This document shows positions 24,929-32,682 of a DNA stretch of 32,701 nucleotides, piece after piece (position 1 is the stretch's first letter; every line of letters begins with the position of its first letter). Both the position numbers and the translations under genes were made by a program. A model generated the notes under the pieces. That model did no database searches. It worked only from the letters and a program-made list of their open reading frames with translations, and was not told the origin of the DNA. Source of the stretch: Desulfobacterales bacterium (GTDB lineage: Bacteria > Desulfobacterota > Desulfobacteria > Desulfobacterales > JADGBH01); NCBI GenBank assembly GCA_015231595.1, contig JADGBH010000052.1:1-32701 (forward strand), written 5' to 3'.

Positions 24929-25489
24929 CTATTTTACTCTCTCGACATATTCTCCGGTACGTGTATCAATCTTAATCATTTCTCCTTCTTCAAGGAATGG
25001 CGGAACTTGAACAACATATCCAGTTTCAAGAGTAGCTGGTTTAGTGCTTCCAGAAGCAGTATCTCCCTTTATCCAAGGATCAGCTTTAACGACTTTAAGT
25101 TCCATAAATATAGGCAGAGTAACTTCTATAGGTTTTGAATCATGCAATAAAACACTGCATACTGTATTTTCTTTTAACAAATTCTTTGCATCGCCAAGCT
25201 GTTCTTTTGTTAAAAAATCGTTTTCATACGTAGATGTATTCATAAAATAATAGTCATCCCCTTCTACATACAAAAATTCCATTTCTACTTGTTCAAGATT
25301 AGCTTCGTTAAATTTATCTCCGGACCTAAAAGTTCTTTCAAATTGGGAACCACTTATCATGTTTTTTAGCCTGCACTTATAAAGAGCTTGACCTTTACCA
25401 GGCTTTACAAAATCAAACTGCACCACAACATGGGGCGACCCATCAATTTCAATTTTTGATCCTTTCCTCAAATCACTGCTCTCAAGCAT
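24929..25489 (-). CDS. efp: Translation elongation factor P
   Basis: EF-P relieves ribosome stalling at consecutive prolines. The 186-residue product has the three-domain beta-barrel layout: KOW-like N domain, central OB domain and C-terminal OB domain. The loop that reaches the peptidyl-transferase centre is FVKPGKGQALYK with tip Lys32, the site that is beta-lysylated in E. coli-type systems. The C-terminus has TGYVVQVPPFLEEGEMIKIDTRTGEYVERV. No modification gene (epmA/epmB or earP) is near. It is probably monocistronic, with a strong hairpin downstream. Confidence 0.95.
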   Translation of the reverse strand: MLESSDLRKGSKIEIDGSPHVVVQFDFVKPGKGQALYKCRLKNMISGSQFERTFRSGDKFNEANLEQVEMEFLYVEGDDYYFMNTSTYENDFLTKEQLGDAKNLLKENTVCSVLLHDSKPIEVTLPIFMELKVVKADPWIKGDTASGSTKPATLETGYVVQVPPFLEEGEMIKIDTRTGEYVERVK

Positions 25490-25627
25490 TATTTTAAAGT
25501 CTCCTTTTTAAATTTTTAAATTCATTATATAAATCAAAAAATTCACAATTTATAATTTATAATTAATTCGTAGTTTTTTTTAAAATTAACATAAATTTAA
25601 AAATAAATGACATATTGTTCAGTTGAT

Positions 25628-25690
25628 TAAGGCTAAAGTTAAAGGCTAATTCAAATTTTACTATCTAAAAATAGAAATGATACGTCATTT
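25628..25690 (+). repeat. Extended copy of the TAAGGCTAAA repeat with hairpin
   Basis: The block at 25628-25664 matches 17898-17934 with about four mismatches. It is followed by a short stem (AAATGA 25675-25680 with TCATTT 25685-25690, loop TACG) and a T-run. Stem bases differ from the other copy although a stem is kept. On the minus strand it lies just past the stop of the TrpF-like gene and could end its transcript. Confidence 0.7.
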
Positions 25691-25708
25691 TTTTGTATAA
25701 AACTAATT

Positions 25709-26476
25709 TCAAGTCAAATCCCTTACTTCATCCAAAAGCCGCTTCACTTTATCCATATCCTTTTTAAATCTTATGTTTCGTCCATTTTTATCTAAAACAT
25801 TTGTTCCAGTGCAACTATCTATTCCGAAAGGGCTTACTTCTTTTATTGCCTTCGCTGCATTATTATGGGAAATGCCTCCGGCTAAAATAACTGGAATTTT
25901 TGAAGATTGGACAAGATTTTGAGCTATATTCCAATTGCATATCTTTCCAGTAATTCCAACAAATCCATCAATAGCTTTATAATCCTTATTATCTTCTGTG
26001 CTATGTATTAAAACTGTATCGGTTAGAAAATAATCGCTAACAGGTTCAAATAAACCAGCAAGCTTAAAAATTTTTTCTACATCTTCATCATTGATTTTTA
26101 CACCTTCTTCATAAATAGGAATCGCTCTTGTTATTTCAGTATCAAACCTTTTTTTTACCTCATATTGAAGATTTACAAAATATTCACAAAGTTTTAAGTC
26201 CGCATCAAGGATGTTTTCTGTAAAATGAATAATATGGGGCTGATAATAATCAATCACTCTAAAAACAGAATCCATTTTATTAAATAAAGGAATAATGGAG
26301 CTTTTATTAGATGCATGAAATGAAGAAGTTATTTTAACTACATCTTTTAATGCTGGAATTTTCCAGTCTGTTTCAGATAAAACAACACTTCCTATATAGT
26401 CAACACCTAATTCAATAAGTTTTTCTGCTTCAAAAGGATCTTGAACTTCATAAATTTGAACAATAAGCTTGTTCAT
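25709..26476 (-). CDS. Phosphoribosylanthranilate isomerase-like protein without catalytic Cys
   Basis: The 255-residue product looks like a TIM barrel of the TrpF type. Matching parts are the opening KLIVQIYEVQDPFEAEKLIELGVDYIG, DYFLTDT (position of the catalytic Asp), the phosphate-binding segments GITGK and ILAGGISHNNAAKAI, and FGIDSCTG. The family's catalytic KICG is here QIYE (Gln7-Glu10), so the Cys is replaced by Tyr9. No other trp gene is nearby. TrpF activity is therefore doubtful; a related isomerase or a non-enzymatic role is possible. ATG 26476 is taken as the start; an earlier start at 26506 would add ten hydrophobic residues. Confidence 0.75.
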   Translation of the reverse strand: MNKLIVQIYEVQDPFEAEKLIELGVDYIGSVVLSETDWKIPALKDVVKITSSFHASNKSSIIPLFNKMDSVFRVIDYYQPHIIHFTENILDADLKLCEYFVNLQYEVKKRFDTEITRAIPIYEEGVKINDEDVEKIFKLAGLFEPVSDYFLTDTVLIHSTEDNKDYKAIDGFVGITGKICNWNIAQNLVQSSKIPVILAGGISHNNAAKAIKEVSPFGIDSCTGTNVLDKNGRNIRFKKDMDKVKRLLDEVRDLT

Positions 26477-26519
26477 AACTTTAATTTCCAGTAAAATTAA
26501 ATACAATTAAATTTTAGCA

Positions 26520-26550
26520 TTGACATTTTTCGAAGTCTTTAACATACAAT
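26520..26550 (+). promoter_or_regulatory. Candidate sigma70-type promoter for guaA
   Basis: TTGACA at 26520-26525 and TACAAT at 26545-26550 are good hexamers, but the spacing of 19 bp is longer than the usual 17. It lies about 58 bp before the guaA start. Confidence 0.35.
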
Positions 26551-26608
26551 ACTATTTTTCGCAAATTCTTTAAATTTTAAAACTTAAACTATGATTTAGG
26601 ATAGAGTT

Positions 26609-28138
26609 ATGATACTTATAATTGATTTTGGATCCCAGTATAATCAGCTTATAGCACGACGCGTCCGTGAAAATAAAGTTTACTGCCGCATTGAACCTTT
26701 TAATATTAATATTAGCTCTATAAAAGCCTTAAACCCAAAAGGAATAATTCTTTCTGGAGGGCCTTCAAGCATTTATGAAAAAGAAACCCCAAAGATTGAT
26801 AAAGCTATTTTTGATTTAAATATTCCAATACTCGGGATATGTTATGGGATGCAGTACATGATTGACGCATTTGGAGGCTCGGTAAAAAAAGCTTCAAAAC
26901 GAGAATATGGACACGCTGAACTTTTCATAGATAAACATGAAGGACTTTTTGATAATATTGACAGCAAAACAAAATGTTGGATGAGCCATGGTGATTCTGT
27001 TGAAAGCCTGCCTTCTGAATTCGAGGTAATAGCTTCAACTTCAAACACAAAATTTGCCGCAGTAGTAAATCATTCTTTAAAATTATATGGTCTTCAATTT
27101 CATCCGGAAGTTGAGCATACGCTTTTAGGTAAAAAAATGATTGAAAATTTTCTTTTTAAAATATGCAAATGTGAACCTGACTGGACAATGAAATCATTTG
27201 CTGAAGAAGCAATCAAGGAAATAAAGGAAATTGTTGGTGATAAGCGCGTAATATTGGGTTTGAGCGGAGGTGTTGATTCTTCTGTTACAGCTCTGCTTCT
27301 CCATAAAGCTATTTCTGATAATCTTACCTGTATATTTGTTGATAACGGCCTTTTACGAAAAAATGAAGCTGAAAAACTTAAAAATGTTTTTACCCAGCAT
27401 TTAAAAATAAACATAATATATGTAGATGCCAAAAATTTGTTTTTAAATGCCCTTTCAGGTATAACCGACCCTGAAGAAAAAAGAAAAATTATTGGCAAAA
27501 TATTTATTGATGTATTTGATGCAGAAGCAAAGCAAATTAAAAATGCAGAATTTTTAGCCCAAGGCACATTATATCCTGATGTTATAGAATCAATATCAGC
27601 ATTTGGAGGACCTAGTTCCGTTATAAAATCCCATCACAATGTTGGCGGACTTCCTGAAAATATGAAACTCAAACTTATTGAACCTTTAAAATATTTATTT
27701 AAAGATGAAGTAAGAAAACTTGGAGAAGAAATTGGTCTTCCAGATGATTTTATTTGGAGACAACCTTTTCCAGGGCCAGGCCTTGCTATACGTGTAATAG
27801 GAGAAATAACAGAAAAACGTCTTTCAATATTAAGAGAAGCCGATACAATTCTACTCGAAGAAATTAAGAAAAATGGTTTTTATAAAAAATTATGGCAATC
27901 TTTTGCCGTTCTTCTTCCTATAAAAAGCGTAGGCGTTATGGGTGACAAAAGAACCTATGAAAATATAATTGCTATAAGAGCAGTAACAAGTAATGATGCA
28001 ATGACAGCAGACTGGGCAAGACTGCCTTATGATTTTCTATCAATAATTTCAAACAGAATAATCAATGAAGTCAACGGTGTAAATCGCGTGGTTTATGATA
28101 TAAGTTCCAAACCACCAAGCACAATAGAATGGGAATAA
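26609..28138 (+). CDS. guaA: GMP synthase (glutamine-hydrolysing)
   Basis: GuaA converts XMP to GMP with ATP and glutamine. The 509-residue product has the class-I glutamine amidotransferase domain first (about 1-190), with Cys78 in ILGICYGMQYM and FHPEVEHT as the His-Glu pair. It then has the PP-loop synthetase domain (LGLSGGVDSSVTALL, about 215-229) and the dimerisation domain ending in DISSKPPSTIEWE. FPGPGLAIRVIGE is also present. Length is close to the usual 510-525. The next gene starts 3 bp after the stop. It is divergent from the TrpF-like gene. Confidence 0.97.
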   Translation: MILIIDFGSQYNQLIARRVRENKVYCRIEPFNINISSIKALNPKGIILSGGPSSIYEKETPKIDKAIFDLNIPILGICYGMQYMIDAFGGSVKKASKREYGHAELFIDKHEGLFDNIDSKTKCWMSHGDSVESLPSEFEVIASTSNTKFAAVVNHSLKLYGLQFHPEVEHTLLGKKMIENFLFKICKCEPDWTMKSFAEEAIKEIKEIVGDKRVILGLSGGVDSSVTALLLHKAISDNLTCIFVDNGLLRKNEAEKLKNVFTQHLKINIIYVDAKNLFLNALSGITDPEEKRKIIGKIFIDVFDAEAKQIKNAEFLAQGTLYPDVIESISAFGGPSSVIKSHHNVGGLPENMKLKLIEPLKYLFKDEVRKLGEEIGLPDDFIWRQPFPGPGLAIRVIGEITEKRLSILREADTILLEEIKKNGFYKKLWQSFAVLLPIKSVGVMGDKRTYENIIAIRAVTSNDAMTADWARLPYDFLSIISNRIINEVNGVNRVVYDISSKPPSTIEWE

Positions 28139-28141
28139 CAT

Positions 28142-29023
28142 ATGGCTCAAAAAAAATCTGATGAAATTAAAATACATCTTGATGATGAAGATATTGACAA
28201 TCCTATACTTAAAAATATTGAGGATTCAAAAATTGAAAGGCTTAGCCATAGAATAACGTTCATTACTGTAATGCTGCCTTGCTTAATATTAATTATAATT
28301 TATCTTGTTTATAACGATGTTACAAAAAAATTTGTAACAATCAATGAAACAGGAGGAAGTAAGCTTCAAAGCCTTTCTCAAGATTTAGAAAACCGTATTT
28401 TATCTTTATCCGACAGATATTCAAAGCTTGAAGCATATCTATCTGATAAATTTCCTTACTTCGAAAAAAGAATAACTGAGGTTAATGACAATTTTAGCTC
28501 TTCAATAAAGCAGTTAGAAAATACATTGAAGGATTTAAAATCAAATTCAGTCGATAAAAAAGAATTAAAAGATATTTCAGATAAAATTACTAAAATAGAT
28601 GGAAATATTGCATCAACTTCAAAAGATATAAATGATCAAATAAAAAGCTTAGAACAAAAATTAGCATCAGAATCAGCTAAAAATACAGAATTAATAGATG
28701 CTATTAATAAAGAGTTAGTAAAGGCTAAGGCTGGACTTATCACCCTTTCATCTACCGCTCTTGATAAAAATACTTTTAGTGTTGCCCTTAAAAATGAACA
28801 GGATTTTTATCAAAATAAATTAAATAAGGTTTCAGACGGAATTGATGAAAGAATAATAAAATTAAATAACAAAATTGCTGAGCTTGAGAATAAAATAAAA
28901 ATTTTGGAAAGCAGAAAAGCTTTTTTAGTGCCTAATATTTCTGATAAACCTAAAAAAACGCCCAAGACTACGCCTATAAAAATAGAGCATGGAACAATTA
29001 TTGAGCAAGAAATAATCGAGTAA
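28142..29023 (+). CDS. Single-pass membrane coiled-coil protein, unknown
   Basis: The 293-residue product starts with an acidic cytoplasmic segment (about 1-34: KIHLDDEDIDNPILKNIED), then one TM (about 38-58, FITVMLPCLILIIIYLVYNDV). After that is a long charged helical region (about 70-270) with heptad-like repeats, for example ISDKITKIDGNIASTSKDINDQIKSLEQKLASES. The C-terminal tail is Lys/Pro-rich. It is 3 bp downstream of guaA and probably co-transcribed. It resembles division- or envelope-spanning coiled coils only in general shape; I do not recognise a family. Confidence 0.75.
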   Translation: MAQKKSDEIKIHLDDEDIDNPILKNIEDSKIERLSHRITFITVMLPCLILIIIYLVYNDVTKKFVTINETGGSKLQSLSQDLENRILSLSDRYSKLEAYLSDKFPYFEKRITEVNDNFSSSIKQLENTLKDLKSNSVDKKELKDISDKITKIDGNIASTSKDINDQIKSLEQKLASESAKNTELIDAINKELVKAKAGLITLSSTALDKNTFSVALKNEQDFYQNKLNKVSDGIDERIIKLNNKIAELENKIKILESRKAFLVPNISDKPKKTPKTTPIKIEHGTIIEQEIIE

Positions 29024-29028
29024 CATGA

Positions 29029-29055
29029 TTGAAATGATTAGAGCTAATCATTCAA
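29029..29055. terminator. Intergenic hairpin after the coiled-coil gene
   Basis: Arms pair over 11 bp with one bulged A: TTG (29029-29031) plus AATGATTA (29033-29040) with TAATCATT and CAA (29045-29055), loop GAGC. No clear U-run follows, so it may be a weak terminator or an RNA-processing hairpin. Confidence 0.4.
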
Positions 29056-29086
29056 ATATTAAAACATTGAGGAGAATAATTTTATT

Positions 29087-30016
29087 ATGAAAATTGAAGA
29101 AACTAAAATCAAAACAGATGACAATGTGGAATTATTCCTTATGAAATGGCTGCCCGATGATAAAAATGCAGTTAAAGGAGTTGTTCAACTTTCACATGGA
29201 ATGGCTGAGCATATATCCCGATATGGAGATTTTGCTTCATTTCTTGCAGAATCTAATTTTGCAGTATTTGGAAATGACCATAGAGGCCATGGTAAAACAG
29301 CCGGTTCCCTTGAAAATGTAGGATTCTTCGCTGAAGAAAATGGATGGGAATTAGTTGTTGATGACATGCATCTTATAAGTAAATTGATAAAAAAAGAATA
29401 CCCTAATGTTCCAGTATTTACGCTTGGACATAGCATGGGATCCTTTCTTTGCAGGCATTTTATGATTTTATACGGAAATGAAATAAATGGAGCAATATTA
29501 TCAGGAACATCAGGAGATCCAGGTTTTCTTGGAACAATGGGTATGGGAGTTGCTAAATTAGCATCTTTTTTTAAAGGCAAAAAAGCTTTAAGCCCAATTA
29601 TGGATGCTTTATCCTTTGGAAGTTTTAATAAAGGTTTTAAGCCCGCTAAAACAAAATTCGACTGGCTATCTCGAGATGAAGCGAGTGTCCAAAAATATAT
29701 TGATGACCCCTACTGTGGAGGAATTTTTAGTTCAGGGTTCTTTCAAGATATGTTAAGGGGTATAAAATTCATCAACAAAAAAGAAAATATAGCCAAAATC
29801 CCTAAAGACTTACCGATATACATATTTTCTGGAGAAAAATGCGCTGTTGGTAAAAATACAAAAGGCGTAATGGAGGTAGCAAATTCGTTTATAAACGCTG
29901 GTATTAAAGATGTATCTCATAAAATTTATAAAGACGCTAGACATGAAATGCTGAATGAAACCAATAAAAAAGAAGTATATTCAGACGTGCTTAATTGGCT
30001 CAATGCCCATATTTAA
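29087..30016 (+). CDS. Alpha/beta hydrolase (monoacylglycerol lipase/lysophospholipase-like)
   Basis: The 309-residue product fits the COG2267 (PldB/monoglyceride lipase) type. The oxyanion HG is in QLSHGMAEHISRYGDFA, FGNDHRGHGKTAG is typical, nucleophile Ser116 sits in LGHSMGS and the catalytic His is in KDARHEMLNE. The acid site, usually GxxDPVG, reads GEKCAVG with Cys252 in place of Asp. The protein may use another acid or be an inactive relative. No signal peptide, so probably cytoplasmic. GAGGAG precedes the ATG. A strong terminator follows, so it closes its transcript. Confidence 0.85.
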   Translation: MKIEETKIKTDDNVELFLMKWLPDDKNAVKGVVQLSHGMAEHISRYGDFASFLAESNFAVFGNDHRGHGKTAGSLENVGFFAEENGWELVVDDMHLISKLIKKEYPNVPVFTLGHSMGSFLCRHFMILYGNEINGAILSGTSGDPGFLGTMGMGVAKLASFFKGKKALSPIMDALSFGSFNKGFKPAKTKFDWLSRDEASVQKYIDDPYCGGIFSSGFFQDMLRGIKFINKKENIAKIPKDLPIYIFSGEKCAVGKNTKGVMEVANSFINAGIKDVSHKIYKDARHEMLNETNKKEVYSDVLNWLNAHI

Positions 30017-30050
30017 TGAGTAAATAAATTATTTTTCACATTAAACATAA

Positions 30051-30082
30051 AAAGGCAAATACAAAAAAATGTATTTGCCTTT
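30051..30082 (+). terminator. Rho-independent terminator
   Basis: Perfect 13-bp stem: AAAGGCAAATACA (30051-30063) with TGTATTTGCCTTT (30070-30082), loop of six A. It is followed by GCTTTTCTT. It lies 35 bp after the hydrolase stop and just before resB. Confidence 0.75.
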
Positions 30083-30140
30083 GCTTTTCTTATTTGATAT
30101 TCGAGCTTGACTATATCTTTAAAAGGAATTTGATAACTAT

Positions 30141-31487
30141 ATGAGCTATATTAACGATTTGAAAAAATTTTTTGCATCAATAAAACTATCGGTCTTTCTT
30201 TTGCTTACAATAGCTGTGACTTCAATAATAGGAACAATTATCCCCCAAAATGAAAGCATTGAATTTTATACCCATAAATACGGAAATTTCTGGTTAAAAA
30301 TATTCAAAGCTTTAAATGTAATTGATATGTATCATTCGTGGTGGTTTAGACTTCTTATGCTATTACTTACTTTGAATATAATTGTTTGTTCTGTAAACCG
30401 CCTCTCATCCATGATAAAAATAATTTTTATAAAAAATCCAAAATTTAGTCCACCTATGTTTGAAAAAGCGGAGGCTAAAACGGAAATTATAGTTAAGCAT
30501 TCCATGGATGACTTAAAAAAATTATATATGCAAGACTTGTCAAAAAAATTCACCTTTTGCAAAATCGAAGAAAACAATAACAAATTCTATTTATTCGCTG
30601 AAAAAGGGAGATGGGCTTTAATGGGCGTTTATATTGTTCATTTAAGCATTTTATGCCTAATAATTGGAGCATTAATTGGTTCTATCTGGGGCATTGAAGG
30701 ATATATGCTAATCCCTGAAGGCGAAGCATCTGATAAAATGATTATGAGAACTAATAATGAAGAATATCTTAATCTTGGTTTTACAATAAAATGTGAAAGC
30801 TTTAATGTTAGTTATTATGATAACGGAACTCCTTCGGAGTATAGATCAAAATTAACTATAACAGATGGAGAGAAAAGTTTTACAAAGGACATTATCGTTA
30901 ATAGCCCCCTTAGCTATAAAAAATTTCGCATCTTTCAATCAAGTTACGGCACAATTGACGTTAAAAATGTAGTGCTAAATATACAAAGTTCAGAATCTGG
31001 AATGTCCTATGACTTGCAATGCAGTTTTAACGAAAAAACAAAGCTGCCTGAAAATTTAGGAGAAATAACTCTTGCGGATTATAAAAAGAATTACCTCTAT
31101 AAAGGCCACAATATTGGAGAATCAATTATTTTAGTTAGTAACAAACTCGATGGGGAACAGGAAACAATAGCAATTCCCATTCGATTTGCAAATTTTGATG
31201 TTATGAGAAAAGGAAAAGTTGTAATTAATGTTAAAGATATTAATTTTCACTATTATACAGGGCTTCAAATAACAAAAGATCCGGGCGTATTTTTTGTTTA
31301 TTTAGGATTTATCCTTATTATTGCAGGATGCTACATAACTTTTTTTATTTATCACCAAAGATTATTTATAGAAGTTGAAAGCAAAGATGGAAATATAAAA
31401 GCCGTAGCAAAAGGATATGCAAATAAAAATAATCTGGGTATGCAAAAAATTGTATATAAAATTGGAAAAGCCTTAGAACAACTTTAA
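30141..31487 (+). CDS. resB: ResB-type cytochrome c biogenesis protein
   Basis: ResB is one half of the System II heme-delivery complex that attaches heme to periplasmic c-type cytochromes. The 448-residue product has TMs at about 15-35, 63-83, 160-185 and 388-412 with a large periplasmic loop (about 190-385). Typical parts are KKFFASIKLSVFLLLTIAVTSIIGTIIPQNE at the N-terminus, WWFRLLMLLLTLNIIVCSVNRL, and LGFILIIAGCYITFFIYHQRL near the C-terminus. The last is the family's final TM. The ATG has AAAGGA upstream. ccsA follows after 37 bp. Confidence 0.92.
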   Translation: MSYINDLKKFFASIKLSVFLLLTIAVTSIIGTIIPQNESIEFYTHKYGNFWLKIFKALNVIDMYHSWWFRLLMLLLTLNIIVCSVNRLSSMIKIIFIKNPKFSPPMFEKAEAKTEIIVKHSMDDLKKLYMQDLSKKFTFCKIEENNNKFYLFAEKGRWALMGVYIVHLSILCLIIGALIGSIWGIEGYMLIPEGEASDKMIMRTNNEEYLNLGFTIKCESFNVSYYDNGTPSEYRSKLTITDGEKSFTKDIIVNSPLSYKKFRIFQSSYGTIDVKNVVLNIQSSESGMSYDLQCSFNEKTKLPENLGEITLADYKKNYLYKGHNIGESIILVSNKLDGEQETIAIPIRFANFDVMRKGKVVINVKDINFHYYTGLQITKDPGVFFVYLGFILIIAGCYITFFIYHQRLFIEVESKDGNIKAVAKGYANKNNLGMQKIVYKIGKALEQL

Positions 31488-31524
31488 TCAATTATTAACT
31501 ATAAAAATTTTAGGATTCACTATC

Positions 31525-32346
31525 ATGTATAATTCAATAATATTATCTGCAGTAACATTTGTTTATTTCTTTGCATCTTGTTTTTATATAGCTTCATGGA
31601 TATTTAATAATGAAACGACCGGCAAAATTGCTACATGGATAAATATTATAGCAATCATCGGAAATGCAACAGGGCTAATAATTAGATGGATAGAATCTTA
31701 TTTTCATGGAATAGGTCACGCCCCTCTATCGAATCTTTATGAATCATTAATTTTCTTTGCTTTTACAATCTCTTGCTTTTATCTTTATATTGAATTTAGA
31801 CAAAAAAACAGAATATTTGGCTCTTTTATAAGCCCTATAGCATTTCTTGCAATGGCTTATGCGTCTTTACCAGGAGTAGAAGACAGGATTCAGCCTTTAG
31901 TTCCAGCCTTAAAGAGTAATTGGCTTATTGCTCATGTTATAACCTGCTTTATAGGTTATGCGGCATTTGCAATCGCATTCGGAATTAGCCTAATGTATCT
32001 AATTGAACGGAGAGATTCAATATTTGCTCGTTTACCTGAAAAAAAGATTTTAGATGAAATAAATCACGAAATGGTTATGTTCGGATTTTTATTTTTAACT
32101 ATTGGAATTATTACAGGAGCTGTATGGGCAAATTCAGCGTGGGGAAGATATTGGGGTTGGGATCCAAAAGAAACATGGTCATTAATAACCTGGTTTATCT
32201 ATGCTACTCTACTCCACACAAAATTTATGAGGGGATGGAGTGGAAAAAGAATAGCTTTTCTATCAATTATTGGCTTCATGGCTGTTATATTTACATATTT
32301 TGGGGTTAATTTACTTTCAGGTCTCCATAGCTATGGAAAAGGTTAA
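31525..32346 (+). CDS. ccsA: CcsA/ResC-type cytochrome c assembly protein
   Basis: This integral membrane partner of ResB carries the heme-handling WWD domain of System II. (Some databases call this ResC-type protein CcsB.) The 273-residue product has about eight TMs and the tryptophan-rich motif WGRYWGWDPKETWSLITWF (about 207-225). Conserved histidines occur in GHAPLSNLYES (about 67), SNWLIAHVITC (about 135) and near the C-terminus (LHTKF and LLSGLHSYG). Length is normal and the C-terminus complete, so the operon is whole. Start ATG, no strong ribosome site. Confidence 0.93.
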   Translation: MYNSIILSAVTFVYFFASCFYIASWIFNNETTGKIATWINIIAIIGNATGLIIRWIESYFHGIGHAPLSNLYESLIFFAFTISCFYLYIEFRQKNRIFGSFISPIAFLAMAYASLPGVEDRIQPLVPALKSNWLIAHVITCFIGYAAFAIAFGISLMYLIERRDSIFARLPEKKILDEINHEMVMFGFLFLTIGIITGAVWANSAWGRYWGWDPKETWSLITWFIYATLLHTKFMRGWSGKRIAFLSIIGFMAVIFTYFGVNLLSGLHSYGKG

Positions 32347-32401
32347 TAATCATTACGGATGCGACCCTCCTTTACGCATAAAAGTCAATACCGATTTCCT
32401 C

Positions 32402-32432
32402 CCTCTCCCCTGCAGGTCTGCAGTGGGAGAGG
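32402..32432. repeat. Hairpin with bulged T (possible IS left end)
   Basis: CCTCTCCC (32402-32409) and CTGCA (32410-32414) pair with TGCAG (32419-32423) and GGGAGAGG (32425-32432), loop GGTC. A single unpaired T at 32424 splits the 13-bp stem. IS200/IS605 ends are known to carry hairpins with one extrahelical T. Confidence 0.6.
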
Positions 32433-32595
32433 AAACACGTTATCTACTTCTGTCTTAAATTTAAATAAAAACCACCAAATCCGATTTATTACTCTTACCG
32501 ATATGAGTTAAACCTGAATACGCAAGAATAGTGATTGTCATAATCACACAGGCATTCATGCTGAACTTTAATACTTTACAAACTTTGCCGTAAAG

Positions 32596-32616
32596 CCCCT
32601 GCCTTTAGGCATGGGG
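32596..32616. repeat. Hairpin with bulged T (possible IS200/IS605 right end)
   Basis: CCCC (32596-32599) pairs with GGGG (32613-32616) and TGCCT (32600-32604) with AGGCA (32607-32611); T32612 is unpaired. CCCCTGCC...ATGGGGATG resembles the G/C-rich hairpin near right ends of IS200/IS605 (TnpB-carrying) elements. Confidence 0.5.
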
Positions 32617-32627
32617 ATGTAAGGCAA

Positions 32628-32682
32628 TTTTCAATCATTTTTTTAGTCTGAGCGATAGCGAAGGCAAAAAACTGATTGAAAA
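32628..32682. repeat. Inverted repeat around a TCTGAGCGATAGCG loop
   Basis: TTTTCAATCA (32628-32637) pairs perfectly with TGATTGAAAA (32673-32682), and the inner T6 tract with A6 (one bulged C). The loop AGTCTGAGCGATAGCGAAGGC is GC-richer than its surroundings. It could be a terminator-like structure or an element terminus. Confidence 0.6.

Noticed and set aside
27100..27567. 155-codon minus-strand frame inside guaA
   Set aside because: Antisense shadow of guaA, whose protein is fully conserved across this stretch.
32535..32562. Remnant of a TnpB C-terminus (HNHTGIHAE)
   Set aside because: Only about nine residues with faint likeness and stops on both sides. Mentioned as a hint, not called as a pseudogene.
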